Shown here: positions 47,801-56,624 of the stretch, piece after piece | How the letters are laid out: each line of letters opens with the position of its first letter | How positions within the stretch are numbered: the first letter of the stretch is position 1 | Program-made: the position numbers and the translations under genes | Notes under the pieces: model-generated | What the model saw: only the letters and a program-made list of their open reading frames with translations | Told to the model about the DNA's origin: nothing | The model's database searches: none | From: Aurantiacibacter gangjinensis | GTDB lineage: Bacteria > Pseudomonadota > Alphaproteobacteria > Sphingomonadales > Sphingomonadaceae | Length of the DNA stretch: 64,000 nt | Reading direction: 5' to 3' | Assembly: GCF_001886695.1 (NCBI RefSeq) | Contig: NZ_CP018098.1 | Coordinates: 165,923 to 229,922, forward strand

Positions 47801-48556
47801 ATGCGAGCCCTGATTACCCTGATTTCCGCGTTTTTTGCCGTTTCCAGTATTCCTGCCACAGCGCAGCAGATCACGGTGACAGAGGAATGGGTGACGGTCG
47901 AAACGGTGGAGCATACCGCCTCGCGCTACGTGTCTCCCCTCCACGAGCGGACCGAGCAGGCTGCAATTGCCGCTTACGGCCCGTTCCGCGTGATCGACGA
48001 AAACACCGCCGCACTGGTCGACATCACGCGCGCTGGCGCCCCCGAACATTTCGCCGCCATGCTGGCCGCATACCCCGCCATCGATACGCTGGAATTCGTC
48101 GAGGCGCCCGGCACGCATGACGACCGCGCTAATTTGCGCCTGGGCCGCATGATCCGCGAGCGCGGCATCGCCACACGTGTGAAGGATGGTGGTTCGATCC
48201 GTTCCGGTGCGGTGGAGCTGTTCCTGGCTGGCGCGATTCGCGAGATCGACGAGGGCAGCGAGTTCGCCGTGCATGGCTGGCTGGACGATTGGGGGCGCGG
48301 TGCGGAAGATTATCCGGCAGATGCGCCCGAGCATCGCCGCTATCTCGATTACTATATGGAAATGGGCATGGACGAAGCGCAGGCGCGCGCCTTCTACAGC
48401 ATGACCAATTCGGTGCCTTTCGAAGACGCACGGTGGCTGACCGGCAGCGAGATGCGCGAATGGGTGCAGGACGCATCCGATAGTGGCCAAGCCGAGAGTG
48501 AAGAAGATTCGCAGCCCCGCCTTGCCTATCTTGACTTGGAGCCGGTGCTTCAGTAA
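47801..48556 (+). CDS. Periplasmic ClpP/crotonase-fold protein
   Basis: A 251-aa exported protein; start ATG 47801 gives a signal peptide ([14 protein letters not shown] to ATAQQ). Segment [37 protein letters not shown], followed by a helical [27 protein letters not shown], resembles ClpP-like and SppA-like serine-protease folds, with a Ser and His in the expected order. The usual catalytic Ser context (GSAAS) is altered (GSIRSGA), so activity is uncertain. Divergent from comM. Confidence 0.6.
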   Translation: MRALITLISAFFAVSSIPATAQQITVTEEWVTVETVEHTASRYVSPLHERTEQAAIAAYGPFRVIDENTAALVDITRAGAPEHFAAMLAAYPAIDTLEFVEAPGTHDDRANLRLGRMIRERGIATRVKDGGSIRSGAVELFLAGAIREIDEGSEFAVHGWLDDWGRGAEDYPADAPEHRRYLDYYMEMGMDEAQARAFYSMTNSVPFEDARWLTGSEMREWVQDASDSGQAESEEDSQPRLAYLDLEPVLQ

Positions 48557-48574
48557 GCGCGCACCCATACGGGA

Positions 48575-48605
48575 GGCCGCCGCTGGTTCGGTGGCCCTTT
48601 TCTTT
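48575..48605 (+). terminator. Terminator upstream of rpmH
   Basis: Eight-base stem GGCCGCCG / CGGTGGCC with one wobble pair and loop CTGGTT, followed by CTTTTCTTTT. It ends the ClpP-like gene and separates it from rpmH. Confidence 0.7.
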
Positions 48606-48627
48606 TGATATTCGAGGTATTGTCACC

Positions 48628-48762
48628 ATGAAGCGCACATTCCAGCCGAGCAACCTCGTGCGCGCTCGTCGCCACGGTTTCTTCGCCCGCAAGGCCACCC
48701 CGGGTGGCCGCAAGGTGCTGCGCAACCGCCGTCGCCGCGGTCGCAAGACGCTCTGCGCCTGA
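48628..48762 (+). CDS. rpmH: 50S ribosomal protein L34
   Basis: A 44-aa very basic protein of the large subunit: [18 protein letters not shown] is diagnostic and the length is standard. First of the classical block rpmH-rnpA-yidD-yidC-engB. A terminator-like hairpin follows at 48843, so downstream genes may depend on read-through or their own promoter. Confidence 0.97.
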   Translation: MKRTFQPSNLVRARRHGFFARKATPGGRKVLRNRRRRGRKTLCA

Positions 48763-48842
48763 TTCGTTAGCCTCAAACGCCGGCGGCCGCATCCGCGGCC
48801 TTAGGCTTTCCGGCCTAACCGGCCGACGCGCATTCGCGCTTG

Positions 48843-48866
48843 CGGGCTCCTCTTGGAGCCCGTTTT
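48843..48866 (+). terminator. Terminator-like hairpin between rpmH and rnpA
   Basis: Eight-base stem CGGGCTCC / GGAGCCCG, tetraloop TCTT, then TTTTCG, 80 bases after the L34 stop. The rpmH-rnpA gap is 284 bases. Partial termination here would give more L34 than RnpA. The remainder of the gap (48867-49046) holds no gene I can support. Confidence 0.7.
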
Positions 48867-49046
48867 CGTGCGTGAAGGCGACACTTGGCAAAATCAGGCG
48901 CGATTAGCGACTGACCGAGGGCGACTGTCCGACCGCAGGTGCCCCGCTGCGAAGCGAAGGGAATAGCGCCGAGAACGAAGCCGCGGATGCGGCTTCGCAA
49001 AACAAAAGATTCCAAATCTCGGCGCTTCCTATCTATCTCAATGCCC

Positions 49047-49427
49047 ATGACCCCCACCGTCCTCACCAAACGGGCCGACTTCCTCGCGGCGAATCGGGGG
49101 CTGCGCAATGCGCGGCCCGGTTTCGTGCTGCTGACGCGGCCCAATGGCGGGGAGGGGATACGCTATGGCATCACCGTCACCAAGAAGATCGGCAATGCCG
49201 TGGTGCGCAACCGCGTGAAGCGCCGCTTCCGCGAATTGCTGCGCGCTGCCCTGCCGGACCATGGCCTGCCCGATCACGACCACGTGCTGATCGGTCGCGA
49301 TGCCGCGCCGACGCGCGACTTCGCACAGATGGCGAAAGAACTCGAGATCGTGCTGGGTCAGGCGGCGGGAGGGAAGGGCGACCCGGCGCGCCGCCCGCGC
49401 AAAGGCGCCAAGAGGAGGCCACGATAG
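49047..49427 (+). CDS. rnpA: Ribonuclease P protein component
   Basis: A 126-aa basic protein that assists the RNase P RNA in tRNA 5' processing. [27 protein letters not shown] (about residues 39-65) contains the RNR signature. Start ATG 49047 gives [13 protein letters not shown], the usual beginning; ATG 49041 is an alternative and no strong ribosome-binding site is seen. The stop overlaps the probable yidD start. The C-terminal tail is unusually rich in Lys, Arg and Gly. Confidence 0.94.
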   Translation: MTPTVLTKRADFLAANRGLRNARPGFVLLTRPNGGEGIRYGITVTKKIGNAVVRNRVKRRFRELLRAALPDHGLPDHDHVLIGRDAAPTRDFAQMAKELEIVLGQAAGGKGDPARRPRKGAKRRPR

Positions 49428-49633
49428 GCCGCGTTCTCATCTGGATTGCGCGCGGCTGGCAACTTGGCCCCAGCCGCATCCTGCCGCCCACATGCCGCTT
49501 CCAGCCATCATGCAGCGCCTATGCAATACAGGCTATAGAGAAGCATGGTGCAATCAGGGGTGGATGGCTGGCGCTCAAGCGTATATTGCGCTGCAATCCC
49601 TGGGGGGGACATGGGCACGACCCGGTGCCCTGA
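49424..49633 (+). CDS. yidD: Membrane protein insertion efficiency factor YidD, apparently started by AUA
   Basis: A 69-aa YidD with the diagnostic sequence [22 protein letters not shown] and [17 protein letters not shown] and its three conserved cysteines. No ATG, GTG or TTG precedes it in frame. AGGAGG (49413-49418) stands five bases before ATA 49424, overlapping the rnpA stop; ACG 49421 is the alternative initiator. A conventional gene caller would miss it. YidD aids YidC-dependent insertion, fitting its position between rnpA and yidC. Confidence 0.87.
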   Translation: MGRVLIWIARGWQLGPSRILPPTCRFQPSCSAYAIQAIEKHGAIRGGWLALKRILRCNPWGGHGHDPVP

Positions 49634-49669
49634 CTGCTAGCAAACGACTTTTCGCGACGGACGATTATC

Positions 49670-51445
49670 TTGGACAACCAGCGTAACCTTATTCTCGCCG
49701 TGGTGCTGAGCGCCCTCCTGCTGTTCGGCTGGGATTTCGCCATGCGCACGTTCTATCCCGAGCCGGAAACCGCACCGATCGACGCCGCCAGTCGCGAGGA
49801 CGCGCCCATGCAACGGGTAGATGGCGGCGATGGCACGACAGGCATCGATGTGGGCGACGGGATGGAGCGGCCGCTCAATCTCGATGCCGAGCTTGCCACC
49901 GCAGACCGCATCACCATCGATGCGCCTGAAATCGCCGGCACGCTGAACCCCGTCGGCGCCCGGATCGACGACATCGTCCTCAAGACCCACCGCCAGACGG
50001 TGGACGACGACAGCGGCCCTATCCGCCTGTTCGCGCCGCGCGGAACCGAAGGTCAGCAATTCGCGCGCTTCGACTGGGTGGGCGAAGGCGTCGAGACGCC
50101 CGGCGCCGAGACGGTGTGGCAGGTCACACAGGGCGAGACACTGACGGACGAAACGCCTGTCGAATTGCGCTGGGACAATGGCAGCGGGCAGGAATTCGTG
50201 CTGCGCTTCGCCATTGACGATCATTACATGTTCACCGTCACGCAGACGGTGCTGAACACGGGCGAAGGCTCGATTGCGCTCCGTCCGCGCGGCCTCATCA
50301 ACCGCACCAGCGACACCGCCACGGCCTCTACATGGAACGTCCATTCCGGCCCGATTGCCGAGGGCGGCGGCGAGGTGAATTTCGACTTCGACTACGAGGA
50401 CGTGACCGAAGCGCGCCGCGTCGACCTTCAGGGCAATACCAACTGGCTGGGCTTTACCGACATCTACTGGATGAGCGCGCTTGTCGCAGACAGCGAGAGC
50501 GCGTCCTCCGGCTTCTTCGCGCCGCTGGGCGGATCGAACTTCGCTGCCGTGCTGGAATATGAAGCGGTCACCGTACCCGCCAATGGCAGCATGACCCGCA
50601 CCACGCAGCTCTTCGCCGGGGCGAAGGAAAGCGGACTGCTGGATGCCTATGAAGATAGCGGTATTTCCAATTTCGGCCGTGCCATCGACTGGGGCTGGTT
50701 CGGCTTCATCGCCTGGCCGATGTGGCAGGTGCTGATTTTCCTCTTCGGCCTGCTCGGTAATTTCGGCCTCGCCATTATCGGCCTCACCATTATCATCCGC
50801 GCCGTGCTGTTCCCCATCGCGCAAAAGCAGTTTGCCAGCATGGCGCAGCTGCGCGCGGTGCAGCCCAAGATGAAAGCGCTGCAGGAACGTCACAAGGACG
50901 ACAAGCAGAAGCTGCAGCAGGAGATGGCCAAGCTCTACAAGGAGGAAAAGGTCAATCCGCTGGGTGGGTGCCTGCCCATCTTCATCCAGATCCCGATCTT
51001 CTTCGCGCTTTACAAAGTGCTGCTGCTGGCGATCGAAATGCGCCACCAGCCTTTCACCTATATCCGCGACCTTTCGGCACAGGATCCGGCAACGATCCTG
51101 AACCTGTTCGGCCTGCTGGATTTCACACCGCCCAGCTTCCTTGCCATCGGCATCCTCGCGGTGCTGCTGGGCTTCACCATGTGGCTGCAGTTCAAGCTGA
51201 ACCCTGCCGCGATGGACCCGATGCAGCAGCAGATCTTCATGATTATGCCATGGGTGCTGATGTTCGTGATGGCGCCCTTTGCCGCGGGCCTGCTGCTCTA
51301 CTGGATCAGCAACAACATCCTGACGCTGGCGCAGCAGAAATACCTCTATTCCAAGAATCCGCAGCTGCGAGAGCAGATGCTGAAGGAGAAAGAGGAAAAA
51401 GCGCGCGCCGCCGAGCGAGAGAAAGCTGCGACGGATGACGCCTAA
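49670..51445 (+). CDS. yidC: Membrane protein insertase YidC
   Basis: A 591-aa Oxa1-family insertase that places proteins in the inner membrane. It begins at TTG 49670 (DNQRNLILAVVLSALLLFGWDF), followed by an acidic periplasmic region (about 30-110), a large beta domain, then the conserved C-terminal helices (FGLAIIGLTIIIRAVLFPIAQKQ, GGCLPIFIQIPIFFALYKVL, MPWVLMFVMAPFAAGLLLYWISNN). It overlaps engB by 11 bases. Confidence 0.96.
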   Translation: MDNQRNLILAVVLSALLLFGWDFAMRTFYPEPETAPIDAASREDAPMQRVDGGDGTTGIDVGDGMERPLNLDAELATADRITIDAPEIAGTLNPVGARIDDIVLKTHRQTVDDDSGPIRLFAPRGTEGQQFARFDWVGEGVETPGAETVWQVTQGETLTDETPVELRWDNGSGQEFVLRFAIDDHYMFTVTQTVLNTGEGSIALRPRGLINRTSDTATASTWNVHSGPIAEGGGEVNFDFDYEDVTEARRVDLQGNTNWLGFTDIYWMSALVADSESASSGFFAPLGGSNFAAVLEYEAVTVPANGSMTRTTQLFAGAKESGLLDAYEDSGISNFGRAIDWGWFGFIAWPMWQVLIFLFGLLGNFGLAIIGLTIIIRAVLFPIAQKQFASMAQLRAVQPKMKALQERHKDDKQKLQQEMAKLYKEEKVNPLGGCLPIFIQIPIFFALYKVLLLAIEMRHQPFTYIRDLSAQDPATILNLFGLLDFTPPSFLAIGILAVLLGFTMWLQFKLNPAAMDPMQQQIFMIMPWVLMFVMAPFAAGLLLYWISNNILTLAQQKYLYSKNPQLREQMLKEKEEKARAAEREKAATDDA

Positions 51446-52076
51446 GGAAGAAGCTCTTGCGAAGGAGGCGAGCAAGCTGTTCTCCGGGCGGGTGGATTTC
51501 CTGCTTTCCGCGCCGCAGCTGAAGTTCCTGCCTGATCCGGATTATCCGGAGGTCGCCTTTGCAGGCAGGTCCAATGTCGGGAAAAGCTCGCTGATCAATG
51601 CGCTGGTGCAGCGCAGGGCCATCGCGCGCGCTTCGGTAACGCCGGGCCGCACGCAGGAGCTAAATTTCTTCGAGGTGGGTGACCCTACGCAATTCCGCTT
51701 CGTCGACATGCCGGGCTACGGCTTTGCAAAGGCACCGGTCAAAGTCGTCGAGAAATGGCGCAAGCTTGTGAGAACCTATCTGCGCGGGCGCGTGCCATTG
51801 AAGCGCACGCTGGTGCTGGTGGATAGTCGCCACGGCCTGAAAGATGTCGACCGCGACATGATGACCATGCTCGATGAAGCGGCCGTCGGTTACCGCGTGG
51901 TGCTGACCAAGGCGGACAAGGTGAAGGCGAGCGCGCTGGAAGCGGTGCACGAAAAGGTGGCTGCCGAGGCGCGCAAGCATCCCGCCGCCTTCCCGCATGT
52001 GCATCGGACCAGCGCGGAAAAGGGCATGGGGATCGAAGAACTGCGGGCCGCGATCCTGAGCGATATCCGGCAATAG
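51435..52076 (+). CDS. engB: Ribosome-biogenesis GTPase EngB/YihA
   Basis: A 213-aa Era-like GTPase acting in large-subunit assembly. G1 AGRSNVGKSS (about 36-45), G2 TPGRTQ, G3 DMPGYG and G4 TKADK are complete. Its start lies within the end of yidC. A strong terminator follows. Confidence 0.95.
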   Translation: MTPKEEALAKEASKLFSGRVDFLLSAPQLKFLPDPDYPEVAFAGRSNVGKSSLINALVQRRAIARASVTPGRTQELNFFEVGDPTQFRFVDMPGYGFAKAPVKVVEKWRKLVRTYLRGRVPLKRTLVLVDSRHGLKDVDRDMMTMLDEAAVGYRVVLTKADKVKASALEAVHEKVAAEARKHPAAFPHVHRTSAEKGMGIEELRAAILSDIRQ

Positions 52077-52132
52077 CGCGCGAATTTTTAGCCCATCGAA
52101 GTGAGCGTTCAGTCGCTCCTGAAACACGCATT

Positions 52133-52159
52133 AAAAAAGGCGCCGAAAGGCGCCTTTTT
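52133..52159. terminator. Terminator between engB and the 14-codon mini-gene
   Basis: GGCGCC / GGCGCC stem with GAAA tetraloop flanked by A-run and T-run (52133-52159), working on both strands. It ends engB on the plus strand and the mini-gene/EAL transcript on the minus strand. Confidence 0.9.
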
Positions 52160-52182
52160 CGTAAATTAGTTTGTTTTGAGGC

Positions 52183-52227
52183 TTAGCGCGCGCTGCGGCC
52201 GAAAAGCCAATCCCAAAAACCAGTCAT
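52183..52227 (-). CDS. Possible 14-aa microprotein
   Basis: A 15-codon frame encoding MTGFWDWLFGRSAR, with AGGAG exactly seven bases before the ATG and a bidirectional terminator 24 bases after its stop. A promoter-like TTTACA with CATATG 17 bases on lies upstream, just after the EAL gene. The peptide is aromatic and amphipathic with a basic end, as expected for a membrane-associated microprotein. Chance cannot be excluded. Function unknown. Confidence 0.4.
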   Translation of the reverse strand: MTGFWDWLFGRSAR

Positions 52228-52285
52228 AGTGGGTCTCCTAGTTGCTCAGGGACCCATATGCGTTAACCAACAATGTTTGTAAAGT

Positions 52286-54604
52286 TTAAACCATGTTTTG
52301 GTTTTGCGCTCTTGCTTTATCCCGATGGAAAGCCAGTATTTTTTCGAATGGCACGGGCCGGGAAATAGCATATCCCTGTGCCACGAGACAGCCGGATTCC
52401 CGCAAAAGGGTTAACGTTCCGGCATTTTCGACACCCTCTGCCACCACAATGATTCGCAAATCCTTGCCCATCTTCAGCACGCTTTTGACGATGCCGAGCG
52501 CTTTGGGGCTTTCGGTCATCGGAGCGATGAACATGCGGTCGATCTTCAATTCCGAGAACGGCAGTTTCAGCAGCGCCTCGAGGCTCGCCGCACCGACGCC
52601 GAAATCGTCCATGGAAATCTTGCAGCCGAGCGCATCCAGTTCGCCGAGGATCTCGGCAGCGAGGTCTAGATTCGAGATGCGATAGGTCTCGGTGATCTCC
52701 AGAGTCAGGCGCTGCGGTTCGAACCCGGTCGCTTCCAAAACCTCCGCAACCATCTGCACGATCGCCCGCTCATGCAACAGCGTTGCGGACACATTGACGG
52801 CGATGGGAAGGTCCAGCCCTTCACGTCCGAAGGCGTTGCCAGCGGCGCACGCCTCTTCCAGCACGAACCGGGTCAGCTGCGACATGCGCCCCGCCGTCTC
52901 GCACTGCCGGATGAAATGGTCCGGGGGAATTTGGCCCTTGATCGGGTCGTCCCAGCGCACCAGCGCTTCCGCCCCGATGATCTCCCCGCTCTGGACCATG
53001 ATCTTCGGCTGGAAAGCGAGGTAAATCTCGCCATTCGCCAGCGCCGCATCGATGCGCGCTTGTAGCGAGATATTCCAGATCAGGTCTTCCTGCGAAGTCG
53101 TATCGGCGATTGCGATCGGTTCGAACGTCTCGTTAGTTTTTTCCGCTGCGGCGACGGCAGCATTCAGTCGCTTCGAGACATTGGCGCTGGGCGTAATATC
53201 GATCCCAAAGGTGATGCCGACATCGACCTGATTGTCTGCGACGGCGAGCGGGGAAGAGAACAGCGCGCGCAGCCCCTCCAGATGATCGCGAAGGACGGCC
53301 GGATCGCGCTCCTGCATCGTCCATGCGATCAGGTGGCCCTGCCCAAGATAAATCGTCGCGTCCTGGGTCGCTGCCTTGAGGCGACCATTGATAGCGAGCA
53401 GGTAGTCGGCGTGGAGGTCGCCTGGCAGCGTTCGGCGAACCTCTTCGAAGCGGTGAATTTTCGCGACGATGATTGCTGGCGCGTTATCGGCAACCTTGTG
53501 ATCGGCCTCGAGCGCGGCAAAGGTCGGCAGGTCCGTATCGGCATCGACGAGAAGCAGGTTACGGGTCCAGCGCGAACGGGCGCGATACAGGCCGAAGATA
53601 AATAGCATCAGCGCACCGCCGGCCACGCTCATGCGCACGCCGAAATAGCCCGTAATCAGGAGAGCCGAAGGTAGGGCGAGGACGAGCAAAACATAGAGGG
53701 CGTAGCGCGGCGCTCTCGATTTCAAGCCGATAATTAGGAGAAGTGCGAACGCAACACCGGTCAGAACCATCCAGCCCTCAATCCAGCGCATGGCGCCTTC
53801 TTTCAGCGTCTCCGCGCCGTAAATGGCGACCATCGATTCCGCCACACGCGGATAGCCCGGAACGTTGCGGGCGCGCCCGATCGCCTCAAGGGTCGGTCCG
53901 ACAACTAAGGTCTTGTCGGCGAATATGTCCAGATTAGTGCTTCCATCCAATAGCCGAGAAAGCTGATATGTCGGCAGTGTCGCCATCTCGAAAGCGTAGT
54001 TCACCTGGAAATCGTCATCGCTTGATCGTGGAACGCCAGCAAGCTGGGCGGAAAAGTTCGGAAGACGTTCGCCAGTCTCTTCCGAAACAAAAGGCATTTG
54101 CCAGGTGTAGCCCAGATAGTTGACCCAAGCCTCGAACGCGACGGTATCGACGTCGCGCGCAATGGCTGGAGTATTGATCTGCAGCGTGGGCGCGCCGTTC
54201 AGGTCCGTCGTCACATCGCGCACGAGGTAGGCCGAGCCGGAAAATTCGCGCAATGCCGCATTCAGCTCGCCATCAATGGCAGCCGTGGTCGGTTCACTGA
54301 AGGCGAAATCCACGAACACTGCATCAGCACCGGCTGCGTCGAGGTTGCGCACGACATTCGCTAGGTCGCGCCGTGCGGAAGCGTTGGCGGGATTGGCGAG
54401 ATCGACGTCCGATCCGATGAAAACGATCTCGCCGGAGGCATCCTGGTGGGTAATGCGCGACTGGGTAACCCACCCGATCTGATCGACAGGCTGCAATAGC
54501 GTAAGAAAATGAAAAGCAAACGCAATCAGCCCCGCCCACGCGAGGTGGCGGAGCCGTTGGAGGTGGGTTGCCCCTTTTCGAGATGTGGTTGGCTTATCGC
54601 CCAC
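52286..54604 (-). CDS. CHASE2-degenerate GGDEF-EAL protein (c-di-GMP phosphodiesterase)
   Basis: A 772-aa membrane signalling protein. An N-terminal helix is followed by a CHASE2 sensor domain (about 50-270: IVFIGSDVDLANPANASARRDL), three membrane helices (about 270-350), a GGDEF-like domain in which the signature is lost (YLGQGHLIAWTM), and an EAL domain (about 510-760). The EAL domain keeps GAEALVRW, NVSATLL, ITETYR, DDFGVG, LKIDRMFI, VAEGVEN and QGYAISRP. It should hydrolyse c-di-GMP in response to a periplasmic signal. Transcribed alone. Confidence 0.9.
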   Translation of the reverse strand: MGDKPTTSRKGATHLQRLRHLAWAGLIAFAFHFLTLLQPVDQIGWVTQSRITHQDASGEIVFIGSDVDLANPANASARRDLANVVRNLDAAGADAVFVDFAFSEPTTAAIDGELNAALREFSGSAYLVRDVTTDLNGAPTLQINTPAIARDVDTVAFEAWVNYLGYTWQMPFVSEETGERLPNFSAQLAGVPRSSDDDFQVNYAFEMATLPTYQLSRLLDGSTNLDIFADKTLVVGPTLEAIGRARNVPGYPRVAESMVAIYGAETLKEGAMRWIEGWMVLTGVAFALLLIIGLKSRAPRYALYVLLVLALPSALLITGYFGVRMSVAGGALMLFIFGLYRARSRWTRNLLLVDADTDLPTFAALEADHKVADNAPAIIVAKIHRFEEVRRTLPGDLHADYLLAINGRLKAATQDATIYLGQGHLIAWTMQERDPAVLRDHLEGLRALFSSPLAVADNQVDVGITFGIDITPSANVSKRLNAAVAAAEKTNETFEPIAIADTTSQEDLIWNISLQARIDAALANGEIYLAFQPKIMVQSGEIIGAEALVRWDDPIKGQIPPDHFIRQCETAGRMSQLTRFVLEEACAAGNAFGREGLDLPIAVNVSATLLHERAIVQMVAEVLEATGFEPQRLTLEITETYRISNLDLAAEILGELDALGCKISMDDFGVGAASLEALLKLPFSELKIDRMFIAPMTESPKALGIVKSVLKMGKDLRIIVVAEGVENAGTLTLLRESGCLVAQGYAISRPVPFEKILAFHRDKARAQNQNMV

Positions 54605-54798
54605 TCGTCACCTTTCTGCGCGCCCTGGACCGACAGGTCCGCGATCCTTGTGGCATCAGATGGTTAACAAAGCGGCAACGCTATCCTTTCGCGCCGAAGC
54701 TGGACGCCGCTTTCGTGAAAATGCGCTGTCACCGTTCAGCCTCGACACGTTTTGGCTTAATGGCTACCCCACGCGCAAACAGGGACACGAGAGCATTC

Positions 54799-55470
54799 AT
54801 GAAGCTGATTATCGGCAACAAAAACTATTCGAGCTGGTCGCTGCGCGGCTGGCTGGCGGCGAAGCAAAGCGGGCTTTCCTTCGAAGAGCTGACCGTCTCT
54901 CTTTACGGAGAGGATTGGGAAGCGCTGAAAGCCAAAGAGGGCGAATTCCAGCCGTCCGCCGGCAAGGTGCCAGTGCTGTGGGACGGCGATATCGTCGTAT
55001 GGGATAGCCTCGCCATCCTCGAATTCCTGGCCGACCGGGTCGGGCGTGACCGTTTCTGGCCGAAAGACGAGGCCGCGCGCGCCATGGCCCGCGCCATGGT
55101 GGCCGAGATGCATTCCAGCTATTTGCCGCTGCGCCGTGCCTGCCCGATGAATATCCGCGCCCGCGCCACGGGCGATGTGCAGTTGAGCGACGAGGTGGAG
55201 GCCGATATCGTGCGCATCCTCGGCCTATGGGCGGAAGCGCGCGCCCGTTTCGGCAAGGGCGGGCCGTTCCTGTTCGGCACGTTCAGCGCGGCGGACATCT
55301 TCTATGCCCCCATCGTCAGCCGTTTCCTTACCTACGGCATCGGTGTGCCGAGTTTCGCGCAGACCTATATGCAGGCGGTGTGGGAGCATGACTGGATGCA
55401 GCAATGGATTGAGGCATCCGAGGCAGAGGAATGGACCATTTCTCAGTTCGAAGTGGTGCCCGGCAAGTGA
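54799..55470 (+). CDS. Glutathione S-transferase family protein
   Basis: A 223-aa protein of the GST superfamily. The thioredoxin-fold half (KLIIGNKNYSSWSLRGWLA with Ser as likely catalytic residue, KVPVLWDGDIVVWDSLAILEFLA) precedes a helical C-terminal domain (SAADIFYAPIVSRFLTYG). Start ATG 54799; the frame to 54568 is an unlikely extension. Its stop overlaps the dapE start (GTGA), so the two are coupled. Substrate not predictable. Confidence 0.9.
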   Translation: MKLIIGNKNYSSWSLRGWLAAKQSGLSFEELTVSLYGEDWEALKAKEGEFQPSAGKVPVLWDGDIVVWDSLAILEFLADRVGRDRFWPKDEAARAMARAMVAEMHSSYLPLRRACPMNIRARATGDVQLSDEVEADIVRILGLWAEARARFGKGGPFLFGTFSAADIFYAPIVSRFLTYGIGVPSFAQTYMQAVWEHDWMQQWIEASEAEEWTISQFEVVPGK

Positions 55471-56606
55471 GCGCCGATCCGGTTGCCAATGCCCGCCATT
55501 TGATGGCTTGCGAAAGCGTCACGCCGGCGCGCGGGCCGGTGTTCGACATGATGGAAGAGATGCTGACGCCGCTGGGCTTCGACGTGCATCGCTTCACGCG
55601 TGGAGATGGCCCGGAAGGCAGCGAGCAGGAGGCGGTCGAGAACCTGTTCGCCATCCGCCGCGGGCCGCAAGGCACACCGCATTTCGCCTTCGCCGGCCAT
55701 CTGGATGTCGTGCCGCCGGGCGAGGGCTGGTCCAGCGAAGCCTTTGCGCCGGAAGTGCGCGGCGAACTGCTCTACGGGCGCGGCGCGGTCGATATGAAAG
55801 GCTCCATCGCCTGCATGATCGCCTCGGTCGCCGATATTCCGGCAGAGGCAGGCACGGTCAGTTTCATCATCACCGGCGACGAGGAAGGGCCAGCGCTGCA
55901 CGGCACGCGCGCGCTGATCGACTACATGCGAGCCGAGGGCATCGCGCCTGATCTGTGCCTTGTCGGTGAACCCACAAGCGTCAATCGCCTTGGCGATATG
56001 ATGAAGATCGGGCGGCGCGGGTCCGTCAATATCTGGCTGGAGGTGGAGGGCACGCAGGGCCATGTCGCCTATCCGCATTTGGCCGACAATCCGATGCCGA
56101 AAATGGTCGCTATCCTTGCCGAACTCGACGCGCTGGAGCTGGACGAGGGGACCGACTGGTTCCAGCCGAGCAATCTCGAGATCACCGAATTCAACGTCGC
56201 CAACAAGGCGCATAACGTCATTCCCGGCAAGGCGACGGCGCGCATCTCCATCCGCTTCAACGACCAGCATTCTGGCGCGTCATTGTCGGAGAAAGTCACT
56301 GCGATTGCCGAAAAGCACGGCGGCACTGCGCGGCCCGTCATCAGCGGTGAGCCGTTCCTCACACCGCCGGGCGAATTTTCCGACATGATCGCCGCTGCCA
56401 TCGAGGCCGAGACCGGCGTCGATCCGGAACGCTCCACCACCGGCGGCACGTCGGATGCGCGCTTCCTGAAGGATTTGTGCCCGGTGATCGAATTCGGCCT
56501 TGTCAACGCAACCATGCACAAGACCGACGAGGCCGTGGCGCTTGACGACCTGACCACGCTGACGGCAATCTACAGACGGATCGTAATGGCTGCGCTCGGC
56601 GGCTGA
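55467..56606 (+). CDS. dapE: Succinyl-diaminopimelate desuccinylase
   Basis: A 379-aa M20-family zinc enzyme of lysine and diaminopimelate synthesis. Start GTG 55467 overlaps the GST stop. GHLDVVPPGEGW (zinc ligands, about 65-76), GRGAVDMKGSIACM (about 95-108), GDEEGPALHGT (catalytic Glu, about 130) and NATMHKTDEAV near the C-terminus identify DapE. It is followed after 18 bases by the dicarboxylate symporter gene. Confidence 0.94.
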   Translation: MSADPVANARHLMACESVTPARGPVFDMMEEMLTPLGFDVHRFTRGDGPEGSEQEAVENLFAIRRGPQGTPHFAFAGHLDVVPPGEGWSSEAFAPEVRGELLYGRGAVDMKGSIACMIASVADIPAEAGTVSFIITGDEEGPALHGTRALIDYMRAEGIAPDLCLVGEPTSVNRLGDMMKIGRRGSVNIWLEVEGTQGHVAYPHLADNPMPKMVAILAELDALELDEGTDWFQPSNLEITEFNVANKAHNVIPGKATARISIRFNDQHSGASLSEKVTAIAEKHGGTARPVISGEPFLTPPGEFSDMIAAAIEAETGVDPERSTTGGTSDARFLKDLCPVIEFGLVNATMHKTDEAVALDDLTTLTAIYRRIVMAALGG

Positions 56607-56624
56607 CATTTGGGGACGGATCGC

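Noticed and set aside
49637..51475. 612-codon minus frame opposite yidC
   Set aside because: Composition of repeated His/Gln/Arg typical of antisense; YidC is certain.
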